Shown: in pieces, positions 1-4,504 of the stretch
How the letters are laid out: every line of letters starts with the position of its first letter
Position numbering within the stretch: position 1 is the first letter of the stretch
NCBI GenBank assembly: GCA_002779595.1
Contig: PEWF01000002.1
Location: 1-10,398, forward strand
Source of the DNA: an archaeon CG07_land_8_20_14_0_80_38_8
GTDB lineage: Archaea; Nanobdellota; Nanobdellia; Tiddalikarchaeales; Tiddalikarchaeaceae
Direction of reading: 5' to 3'
Length of the DNA: 10,398 nt
The notes under the pieces: model-generated
The model's database searches: none
What the model was told of the DNA's origin: nothing
Seen by the model: only the letters and a program-made list of their open reading frames with translations
Made by a program: the position numbers and the translations under genes

Positions 1-2
1 CA

Positions 3-107
3 AAAACAAACACTACTAAAAATCCTAAACTACAACCTAAACATCACACTAAAAAAAATACTCAACTGGCTAAAACAAATGATTTCTACAAAGCCGCTCA
101 GTTCTGA
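3..107 (+). CDS. Possible 3' end of a plus-strand gene, cut by the window edge
   Basis: Reading the plus strand from position 3 gives 34 codons open to the left edge and a TGA stop at 105-107. The translation is a Lys/Thr/Asn/Gln-rich, low-complexity stretch followed by a short end, DFYKAAQF. The plus strand here is A- and C-rich and poor in G and T, unlike the rest of the window, where the plus strand is the T-rich complement of minus-strand genes. That would fit a hydrophilic linker and C-terminus of a gene coming in from the left. It would overlap the last 26 codons of the coiled-coil gene antiparallel. The open stretch is short and could be chance; sequence to the left of the window would decide. 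Confidence 0.27.
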   Translation, partial: KTNTTKNPKLQPKHHTKKNTQLAKTNDFYKAAQF

Positions 108-659
108 TACTTTCTTGTACATTATAGTTAAATCTTTCTTTCTTTCCTGTGAATCTTCCTCAAGTTCTGAAATTATATTTTCCAATTCCAGTATCTTATT
201 ATTTTTGCTGTCAATCTTTGATTTGTAATTGATTATTGAATTGCTTAACCTTTCCTTGTCATCTATTAATAATTTTATTCTTTCTTCTCTTCTTTCATAA
301 TCCTGATTCTTCTGCTCTACTTCCTTGTCCAATTGGTCAATTTTATTGCAGTATTGGGAAATTAAATTGTTAGTGTCAATAATTCCCTGCAGGGTTTCAG
401 TAAGAACCGGCTTGTTTTTCAGGGCATTTTCCAGTTTGTCATAAACAGTAATTAATTCTTTTGCCTGCTTAAAACTCACGTCATTCTTAGCATCATTTTT
501 TGATAATTTTGACAAATTAAGGTATAATTGCACTTTTGGGATAACTTCGCTAACGTATCTGCCTAATTCTTCAATTAATTTCTTGTTAACAATATTTAAT
601 TTATTATAATCAGATACGACTTCCTCAACTTCAGTTTTAAAAGCATTGCTTGCGCCCAT
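30..659 (-). CDS. Coiled-coil protein of unknown function with a hydrophobic C-terminal tail
   Basis: This 209-residue protein is not one I recognise. Residues 1-50 are predicted helical, and about 103-187 form a long, highly charged Glu/Lys-rich coiled coil with Leu/Ile at heptad spacing (for example around KILELENIISELEED). Residues 188-209 change abruptly to a hydrophobic, Phe-rich tail (FVEIICFSQLSIFFSVMF). There is no signal peptide and no enzyme motif. The ATG at 659 is favoured because a TATA-like box lies about 26 nt upstream, implying a leaderless transcript separate from msrAB. The tail could be a membrane anchor, or it could be chance coding reached because the last 26 codons overlap a possible plus-strand gene. 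A role as a structural or tethering coil is plausible but not shown. Confidence 0.72.
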   Translation of the reverse strand: MGASNAFKTEVEEVVSDYNKLNIVNKKLIEELGRYVSEVIPKVQLYLNLSKLSKNDAKNDVSFKQAKELITVYDKLENALKNKPVLTETLQGIIDTNNLISQYCNKIDQLDKEVEQKNQDYERREERIKLLIDDKERLSNSIINYKSKIDSKNNKILELENIISELEEDSQERKKDLTIMYKKVSELSGFVEIICFSQLSIFFSVMFRL

Positions 660-679
660 TATTTTAAAAGGAAAACTAT

Positions 680-691
680 CAAATATTTAAA
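680..691 (-). promoter_or_regulatory. TATA-like box for the coiled-coil gene
   Basis: On the minus strand the sequence TTTAAATATTTG is centred about 26 nt upstream of the ATG at 659, the spacing expected for an archaeal leaderless transcript. It overlaps the msrB stop codon, so the coiled-coil gene probably has its own promoter inside the end of msrB. Confidence 0.5.
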
Positions 692-1082
692 GATTACCCT
701 TTTTTTGCTTCTTGAAATCCATTGATGCTGAATTTATGCAGTATCTCTTATTTGTCGGCTTTGGCCCGTCATTGAATACGTGCCCCAAGTGGCTGCTGCA
801 ATTGGCGCATATTATTTCTATTCTGTTCATGCCGTGGTTTTTGTCTTCTTCTAATTTAATGCTTCCTTTTATTGCATCGTAGAAACTCGGCCAGCCGGTT
901 CCGCTGTCAAACTTCTTGTCTGATTTGAATATTTTGTTTCCGCACGCTGCGCAAGTATAAGTTCCTTTTTCATTGTTATGCAGTAATTTCCCTGTGAAAG
1001 GTGCTTCCGTTCCTTTTTCCCTTAGCACGCAGTATTGTTCAGGTGTCAAGCATTCCTTTAATTCCTTTTCCGTCTTCTTCAT
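687..1082 (-). CDS. msrB: Peptide-methionine (R)-S-oxide reductase MsrB
   Basis: MsrB reduces the R epimer of methionine sulfoxide in proteins. The 131-residue product shows the family signatures: two zinc-binding pairs, CAAC (C44, C47) and CANC (C92, C95); the [10 protein letters not shown] substrate-loop motif at about 61-70; HLGHVF at about 98-103; and the RYCIN motif carrying the catalytic cysteine (C115). The length is normal for a single-domain MsrB. I chose the ATG at 1082 rather than an upstream TTG at 1091: a strong Shine-Dalgarno GGAGGGG at 1093-1099 sits 10 nt before the ATG but only 1 nt before the TTG. The ATG also overlaps the msrA stop in an ATGA junction, indicating translational coupling. 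Function is firmly predicted from the conserved motifs. Confidence 0.96.
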   Translation of the reverse strand: MKKTEKELKECLTPEQYCVLREKGTEAPFTGKLLHNNEKGTYTCAACGNKIFKSDKKFDSGTGWPSFYDAIKGSIKLEEDKNHGMNRIEIICANCSSHLGHVFNDGPKPTNKRYCINSASMDFKKQKKGNL

Positions 1083-1543
1083 AATCCGCAAGCCCCTCCA
1101 TGCTTCTTGTAATATTTCTGGTGGTATTCTTCTGCTTTGTAAAACTCGCCGGCAGGTTCTATTATTGTTGCTATCTTATTTTTGTGCTTTTTCTGCTCTT
1201 CTTCTTTTGATTTTATGGCTTTCTTCTTCTGATTCTCGTCATAATAGAATATTACTGAACGGTACTGGCTTCCAATATCAAATCCCTGCCTGTTTAATTC
1301 AGTGGGATTGTGCATTTTCCAGAAAGTTTTCAGCAATTCATCATAATTTATTTTTTTCTCATCATATTCTATGTATATTGTTTCTGCATGCCCTGTCCCG
1401 CCTGCGCATACCATTTCATAACTTGGATTCTTTGTTTTTCCGCCCATGAAGCCGGTAATTGTTTTGGTTACTTCTTTTAATTTGTCAAATTCTTTCTGCA
1501 CGTGCCAGAAGCATCCTGCCCCGAATGCTGCTTTTTTAATCAC
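1079..1543 (-). CDS. msrA: Peptide-methionine (S)-S-oxide reductase MsrA
   Basis: MsrA reduces the S epimer of methionine sulfoxide, complementing MsrB encoded immediately downstream. The 154-residue protein opens with the catalytic GCFW motif (C11) and contains GGTGHAE at about 48-54, the IGSQYRS segment and the YHQKYYKK region. A C-terminal cysteine (C152, in GGACGL) is well placed as a resolving residue. The length is close to the compact MsrA core. The start is GTG at 1541-1543, supported by a TATA-like box about 25 nt upstream and by GCFW lying 10 residues from the start, as in other short MsrA proteins. The stop overlaps the msrB start by 4 nt. The gene is cytoplasmic, with no signal peptide. 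Confidence 0.96.
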   Translation of the reverse strand: MIKKAAFGAGCFWHVQKEFDKLKEVTKTITGFMGGKTKNPSYEMVCAGGTGHAETIYIEYDEKKINYDELLKTFWKMHNPTELNRQGFDIGSQYRSVIFYYDENQKKKAIKSKEEEQKKHKNKIATIIEPAGEFYKAEEYHQKYYKKHGGACGL

Positions 1544-1563
1544 ACAATATTAATCGCATTAAC

Positions 1564-1573
1564 AAAATATAAA
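1564..1573 (-). promoter_or_regulatory. TATA-like box for msrAB
   Basis: The minus strand reads TTTATATTTT here, centred about 25 nt before the msrA GTG. This suggests a leaderless msrA-msrB transcript. The box abuts the tRNA-like repeat at 1572-1593, so whatever placed that repeat also set the upstream promoter context of msrA. Confidence 0.5.
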
Positions 1574-1593
1574 GAATGCGCTCCGGGCAGGAC
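1572..1593. repeat. Copy of the tRNA-Asn 3' end (att-like direct repeat, copy 1)
   Basis: Positions 1579-1593 are identical to the last 15 nt of the tRNA-Asn gene at 3926-3940, including the discriminator position, in the same orientation. The match stops at 1594. The segment 1572-1591 also matches 2584-2603 at 18 of 20 positions. An exact 15-base match this close is very unlikely by chance. The arrangement is what a site-specific integration at the tRNA 3' end leaves at the far end of the insert. It may instead derive from another tRNA gene with a similar 3' end. Confidence 0.65.
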
Positions 1594-1680
1594 ACACTCT
1601 TTTGGGGACACGCATCAATAAAAGTGATTGCTAAATTAATAATATAAATTGGTTTAATAAATAATTGTTTTATGTGTCCT
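1589..1680. repeat. 8-bp inverted repeat framing an intergenic segment
   Basis: AGGACACA at 1589-1596 has its exact reverse complement, TGTGTCCT, at 1673-1680. The 76 bp between are AT-rich with no gene on either strand. The left arm overlaps the tRNA-derived repeat, and the right arm lies just beyond the stop codon of the 280-residue gene. It could be a recombination arm or a transcript-end structure, but the loop is long for a terminator hairpin and an 8-bp match is only modest evidence. Confidence 0.3.
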
Positions 1681-1692
1681 TGTCCTATGAAA

Positions 1693-2535
1693 TTATTCAA
1701 AAGGAAAATATTTCTTGATGTTCTCTGGTGAGAAAGCTAGTTTGAAGACTTCTTCACCTTCTTTTGTGGGCATGGCAAAAACTTCTCCTGAAGATCCGAA
1801 ACCTGCTTTTAGAAAACCAAGATACGGCCCAGTGTAACGTGGTCTTATTATGAAGTCTTTATCAGTAATTGGATAACCTTCTTTTCTTTGATGTTCCATG
1901 ATTGAGTCATGCTTTGTTAGAAGAACTAAGTCAGAAAAATCATCACTTCTATCAGGAAAAAATAAATTTAACTCTTTGTTTGCCTTTTCTAATAATTTAA
2001 AAGCAAAAGATAAAAGAGTGTGATTCCTAACTTCACCATTATTAGAATATTTTTTAATGCTAATAAAATTATCTGGGTGATAAAAATGACTTACATTAAA
2101 AACGTATGATTTTTGAGCAAACTCTATTGCGAGCAAAACTTCAGAGAATTCTTCTTTTAATTCTTCTCCAATTTTAACATCCGTCCCTCCATAACTTTTT
2201 GAAATCCATAAAGTTGTTCCTCCTGAACGAGCAAAAGTTCCTTCATTACTATTTTCATGTTTATAATACCATGCATCCTTATACTCAATACACTTATTGC
2301 TTTCTTTACAAATATGCAATGTATAACTTTTCTCACTTAAAGAAGCATAAACTGTATTCTTTTCTCCTTCTTGTGCAATGAAGTAATTCTTATCCATTTT
2401 CCCATTTGAAAAGAAAAGGTGCTTAATAATCTTAGTATTATAATTATATGTTGAAGTTGTTTCAACTAACACTGGAACCCCTGGACTTAACAATTCTTCT
2501 AAATTTTGGGGGGTGTCCTCAGCAAAATTCGCCAT
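1693..2535 (-). CDS. Unrecognised 280-residue protein in a possible tRNA-bounded cassette
   Basis: I do not recognise this protein. It has no signal peptide or transmembrane segment and looks soluble. Residues about 20-160 are rich in aromatic and polar beta-type stretches (for example around TSTYNYNTKII and SYTLHICKES). A helical segment follows at about 172-192, and the C-terminus is Gly/Phe-rich (YLGFLKAGFGSSGE) and ends in KKYFPFE. Two cysteines sit six residues apart (C76, C82), too few for a zinc site alone. The ATG at 2535 is supported by a TATA-like box about 26 nt upstream. The gene is flanked by copies of a 20-bp repeat containing the tRNA-Asn 3' end, so it may be accessory. Proximity to the MNT/HEPN pair invites a defence guess, but nothing in the sequence shows function. 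Confidence 0.78.
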   Translation of the reverse strand: MANFAEDTPQNLEELLSPGVPVLVETTSTYNYNTKIIKHLFFSNGKMDKNYFIAQEGEKNTVYASLSEKSYTLHICKESNKCIEYKDAWYYKHENSNEGTFARSGGTTLWISKSYGGTDVKIGEELKEEFSEVLLAIEFAQKSYVFNVSHFYHPDNFISIKKYSNNGEVRNHTLLSFAFKLLEKANKELNLFFPDRSDDFSDLVLLTKHDSIMEHQRKEGYPITDKDFIIRPRYTGPYLGFLKAGFGSSGEVFAMPTKEGEEVFKLAFSPENIKKYFPFE

Positions 2536-2554
2536 TTAAAATCGGATAAATTCT

Positions 2555-2567
2555 GAATATTTAAATG
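2555..2567 (-). promoter_or_regulatory. TATA-like box for the 280-residue gene
   Basis: The minus strand reads CATTTAAATATTC here, centred about 26 nt before the ATG at 2535, consistent with a leaderless transcript. The tRNA-like repeat copy at 2584-2603 lies directly upstream of it. Confidence 0.5.
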
Positions 2568-2583
2568 TTTTTTAAGCAAAAAT

Positions 2584-2603
2584 AAGAATGCGCTCCAGGC
2601 AAG
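2584..2603. repeat. Degenerate copy of the tRNA-Asn 3' end (copy 2)
   Basis: This 20-bp segment matches 1572-1591 at 18 of 20 positions, and its 2591-2603 part matches the tRNA-Asn 3' end at 11 of 13. All copies have the same orientation. Together the copies divide the region into a 1,012-bp unit holding the 280-residue gene and a 1,335-bp unit holding the MNT/HEPN pair. Both non-tRNA copies share seven extra bases (AAGAATG) absent from the tRNA flank and both lie upstream of a gene, so a shared promoter-associated element is the main alternative. Confidence 0.55.
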
Positions 2604-2665
2604 CTACAAAACCAAATTAACAGTTCTTATATGTTTCTTACTTTTATGATTATTAAATTATATTA

Positions 2666-3178
2666 TTACTTTAATATTTCTTTTGCTTTGTTTACAAATA
2701 ATATTGCTTTTATTCTTAAATTTTCAACAGTTTTATAATCATATTTATAATTTGATGAATATGTTGCATCTTCTCTTTTATTTTTTGCCTGAATATAAAA
2801 TAATAAGTTCTGATAATCAACAAAGAATTTATTCATTAATTCAACATCTTCTTGTTCAATTCCTTTCTTGTAATATTCTTTTATTAAGATGCATAATGTT
2901 GCATCGTGGTTTTTTGAAGAATAACCTTTCTTTAATATTAAAGCCAATACTGCCTGATACATTGCATAATAACATCCAGTTATTGCCCAATCAGAATAAC
3001 CTTGTTTTAATGTATCTTTTATAAAATTAAGATTATGCTCTGATTTCTCAATATGCCCTTTTATTTCATTAATATCAACTTCTTGTTTTACAATTATTTT
3101 TTCTTTAATAAATTCTGTGATTTTGTCATTTAATTTACTATTTGAGTTAAGTAATTGTTTTAAGTAGTATTCATTCAT
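2666..3178 (-). CDS. HEPN-domain protein, probable toxin partner of the adjacent nucleotidyltransferase
   Basis: The 170-residue, mostly helical protein has the HEPN pattern: a helix with CYYAMYQAVLALILKKGYSS at 69-88, the conserved KNHDAT turn (H91), and a final helix pair beginning at KREDATY (R135 to Y140). HEPN proteins paired with minimal nucleotidyltransferases (MNT) are often RNases held in check by the partner, which in studied HepT/MntA pairs adds AMP to a HEPN tyrosine. Here the usual R-x4-6-H site reads R-E-D-A-T-Y, with Tyr where His is expected. This resembles the Arg...Asp-Tyr pattern of the broad HEPN family and leaves RNase activity uncertain. The start codon overlaps the MNT stop in an 8-nt ATGAATGA junction, with a Shine-Dalgarno GAGGT at 3187-3191. 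The strongly AT-rich DNA suits an accessory module. Confidence 0.85.
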   Translation of the reverse strand: MNEYYLKQLLNSNSKLNDKITEFIKEKIIVKQEVDINEIKGHIEKSEHNLNFIKDTLKQGYSDWAITGCYYAMYQAVLALILKKGYSSKNHDATLCILIKEYYKKGIEQEDVELMNKFFVDYQNLLFYIQAKNKREDATYSSNYKYDYKTVENLRIKAILFVNKAKEILK

Positions 3179-3764
3179 TTAACATAACCTCATAATAATA
3201 CTTATTATTAAAAACTGGAAATCCTGTCTTTAATGCAGATTGGAAAACTTTATCTTGTTTGTTAATTATTTCTTTTTTGAATTGATTAAATGTTAATTGA
3301 AGCAATTGAATTTTTATACTTGTCTGCGCCTCAACTTCATTGATTATTTTATCTTTTTTCTCGATTTTATTAATTATTTCAAGGATATCTAAATCTGAAT
3401 CTTTTCTTAATGTTTTTTTTGCTGTTGAGCCAAAAACAACAAGAAAAACTGGTTTAGAAACACTTTTTTTAATATAATTTATAATAGCATTTTTCCTTAA
3501 TAAAGAAAGATTTTCAAATCTCTCATAATCAAATAAAGGAAATAATAAAGATATTTTTATTTTATTAACATAAAATTTCTTTAAATTACCTTCTTTTTCA
3601 GTTATTAAAGTATTTTCTTTTACCAATCTGTTCAAATATCTTGAAACACTGCTCTCATTCAATTTTAATTTTCTTGATATCTCTCTTAGATATAATGATT
3701 GGTTCTTATTATTATAAAATAATTCAATTATCCTATAAACCTGCTTATTAAATATTGTTTTCAT
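3171..3764 (-). CDS. Winged-helix / MNT nucleotidyltransferase fusion, probable antitoxin
   Basis: This 197-residue protein has two domains. Residues about 5-68 form a winged helix-turn-helix (LREISRKLKLNESSVSRYLNRL is its core, seen across 26-47), of the kind used for DNA binding. Residues about 103-165 form a minimal nucleotidyltransferase, with GS at 112-113 and the metal-binding pair in SDLD (D124, D126). The third carboxylate is not evident in the expected strand (around 151-157, KIQLLQL). By analogy with MntA-HepT systems it would neutralise the downstream HEPN protein, possibly by AMPylation, while the winged helix could autoregulate the operon. A 12-bp palindrome just before the start is a candidate operator. 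The gene is coupled to the HEPN gene by an 8-nt overlap. Confidence 0.88.
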   Translation of the reverse strand: MKTIFNKQVYRIIELFYNNKNQSLYLREISRKLKLNESSVSRYLNRLVKENTLITEKEGNLKKFYVNKIKISLLFPLFDYERFENLSLLRKNAIINYIKKSVSKPVFLVVFGSTAKKTLRKDSDLDILEIINKIEKKDKIINEVEAQTSIKIQLLQLTFNQFKKEIINKQDKVFQSALKTGFPVFNNKYYYEVMLNE

Positions 3765-3769
3765 TTTTC

Positions 3770-3781
3770 AAACAATTGTTT
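3770..3781. promoter_or_regulatory. Candidate operator palindrome of the MNT/HEPN operon
   Basis: AAACAATTGTTT is a perfect 12-bp palindrome lying 6-17 nt upstream of the MNT ATG at 3764, about where transcription should start given the TATA-like box at 3795-3804. The first gene of the operon carries a winged helix, so autoregulation through this site is plausible. AT-rich palindromes of this size also occur by chance in such DNA. Confidence 0.35.
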
Positions 3782-3794
3782 TAATAATTCAAAC

Positions 3795-3804
3795 ATTTAT
3801 AAAT
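3795..3804 (-). promoter_or_regulatory. TATA-like box for the MNT/HEPN operon
   Basis: The minus strand reads ATTTATAAAT here, about 31-40 nt before the ATG at 3764. This predicts a short leader of roughly 10 nt, within which the 12-bp palindrome falls. Confidence 0.42.
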
Positions 3805-3835
3805 TTTGTTATAATCATTCAATTAAGATAAAATG

Positions 3836-3863
3836 GCCTGCTATTGCCGAAGCAATAACAGGG
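3836..3863 (-). ncRNA. UUCG-capped hairpin between tRNA-Asn and the MNT/HEPN operon
   Basis: Read on the minus strand, 3862 to 3837 folds into an 11-bp stem with a single G-U pair (CCTGTTATTGC pairing with GCAATAGCAGG) closed by a C(UUCG)G tetraloop, one of the most stable RNA loops known. The plus-strand version has a C-A mismatch and a CGAA loop, so the minus strand is the likely RNA. It lies 64 nt beyond the tRNA 3' end and is followed by a T-containing stretch (ATTTTATCTTAATT). It could end or process the tRNA transcript, be a small structured RNA, or be an end structure of an inserted element. A TATA-like TTTATATTTAATATG lies just upstream, too close to transcribe the full stem as a standard promoter would. 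Confidence 0.5.
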
Positions 3864-3925
3864 AGCATATTAAATATAAAACCCCACTTCTAATTTAAAA
3901 AACTTCTGTGTTACCTCTGTTTTCA

Positions 3926-3998
3926 CGCTCCGGGCAGGACTCGAACCTGCGACTTCATGCTTAACAGGCATGCGCTCTACCTACTGAGCTACCGGAGC
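3926..3998 (-). tRNA. tRNA-Asn (anticodon GTT)
   Basis: The 73-nt gene folds into a full cloverleaf. The acceptor stem pairs GCTCCGG with CCGGAGC; the D arm is GCTC/GAGC; the anticodon stem is CATGC/GCATG around the loop CTGTTAA (anticodon GTT); and the T arm is GCAGG/CCTGC with loop TTCGAGT. The discriminator base is G, as usual for tRNA-Asn. There is no intron and no encoded CCA; TGA follows the discriminator, so CCA must be added enzymatically, as in most archaea. An A/T-rich CTTTAAAAA box about 31 nt upstream (4025-4033) may be the promoter. The last 15 nt recur at 1579-1593, marking this gene as a likely integration target. Confidence 0.97.
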
Positions 3999-4090
3999 AA
4001 TAAAGAATAATTGATTGTTTTTGTTTTTTAAAGTTTTTTACTCGTGTTTAGAATAATTTGGAGGCGTATGTTTTTAACTAAATTGTTTGA

Positions 4091-4450
4091 TTAGTATTTT
4101 TTGGATGTGTTGCTTAAAATTTCAGGGTTGAACATTAGGCTGATTTTGACGTACTCGCTGATAATGCTCCTGTACTTGTCAGCATCCAGTTTCCATGACG
4201 GGTTCTTAACATTCCATTCTTCAACCTTAGTAATGCATCTGTTAAGGCAGTAATTTGCAAGCAGGCTCCTTTCATTATTATTCAGTCCTTTTTCATTGAT
4301 TATTTTATAAAAACTTTCAGGCGAACCGTTAATTAATAAGTCAATAGAATCCCAATTATTGCCTTGGTTTTTGAAATCGTCAATAATTTGGCTTAAACTT
4401 TTCTTTCTGTACTTTTCTAATAATTTAATATTTTCTTCTTCAGCATTCAT
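4091..4450 (-). CDS. Small hypothetical, mostly helical protein
   Basis: I do not recognise this 119-residue protein. It appears soluble and helical throughout, rich in Lys, Asn, Ser and Leu, with no membrane segment, signal peptide or known motif. Cysteines are few (C68, C72 within NYCLNRCI). The ATG at 4450 follows a TATA-like TTTAAACATA about 23-32 nt upstream (around 4473-4482), suggesting its own leaderless transcript after the T10 tract that ends the top6 operon. The absence of disruption over 119 codons and ordinary codon use support a real gene, but function cannot be inferred. Confidence 0.65.
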   Translation of the reverse strand: MNAEEENIKLLEKYRKKSLSQIIDDFKNQGNNWDSIDLLINGSPESFYKIINEKGLNNNERSLLANYCLNRCITKVEEWNVKNPSWKLDADKYRSIISEYVKISLMFNPEILSNTSKKY

Positions 4451-4490
4451 AGTGAATAAAACAAAAAGAATTATGTTTAAAAAAGTTTCT

Positions 4491-4500
4491 AAAAAAAAAA
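4491..4500 (-). terminator. Oligo-T terminator after top6A
   Basis: The minus strand carries ten consecutive T residues just past the top6A stop codon (4505-4507), with more T-rich sequence following. Archaeal RNA polymerase terminates at such T tracts without needing a hairpin. This is the longest T run on the coding strand after any gene in the window, so the KH-top6B-top6A operon probably ends here. Confidence 0.65.
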
Positions 4501-4504
4501 TTTT

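Noticed and set aside
1083..1091. Upstream TTG start for msrB
   Set aside because: The Shine-Dalgarno sequence is only 1 nt from the TTG but 10 nt from the ATG at 1082, which also forms the ATGA junction with msrA.
973..1449. A 158-codon plus-strand open frame over msrA/msrB
   Set aside because: It is the antisense shadow of two well-supported genes; the translation is Leu/Ser/Phe-rich without motifs.
1572..2603. A CRISPR-like array, because three copies of a short repeat occur
   Set aside because: The spacing is over 1 kb with genes between the copies, and the repeat is a tRNA fragment, not a spaced array.
2604..2665. AT-rich gap between the repeat copy and the HEPN stop, checked for a terminator or small gene
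   Set aside because: Only scattered short T runs; no hairpin, T tract or coding frame worth reporting.
3833..3898. A 21-codon plus-strand reading frame (ATG to TAA) across the UUCG hairpin
   Set aside because: It is very short, opposite in strand to every supported gene, and best explained by the hairpin itself.
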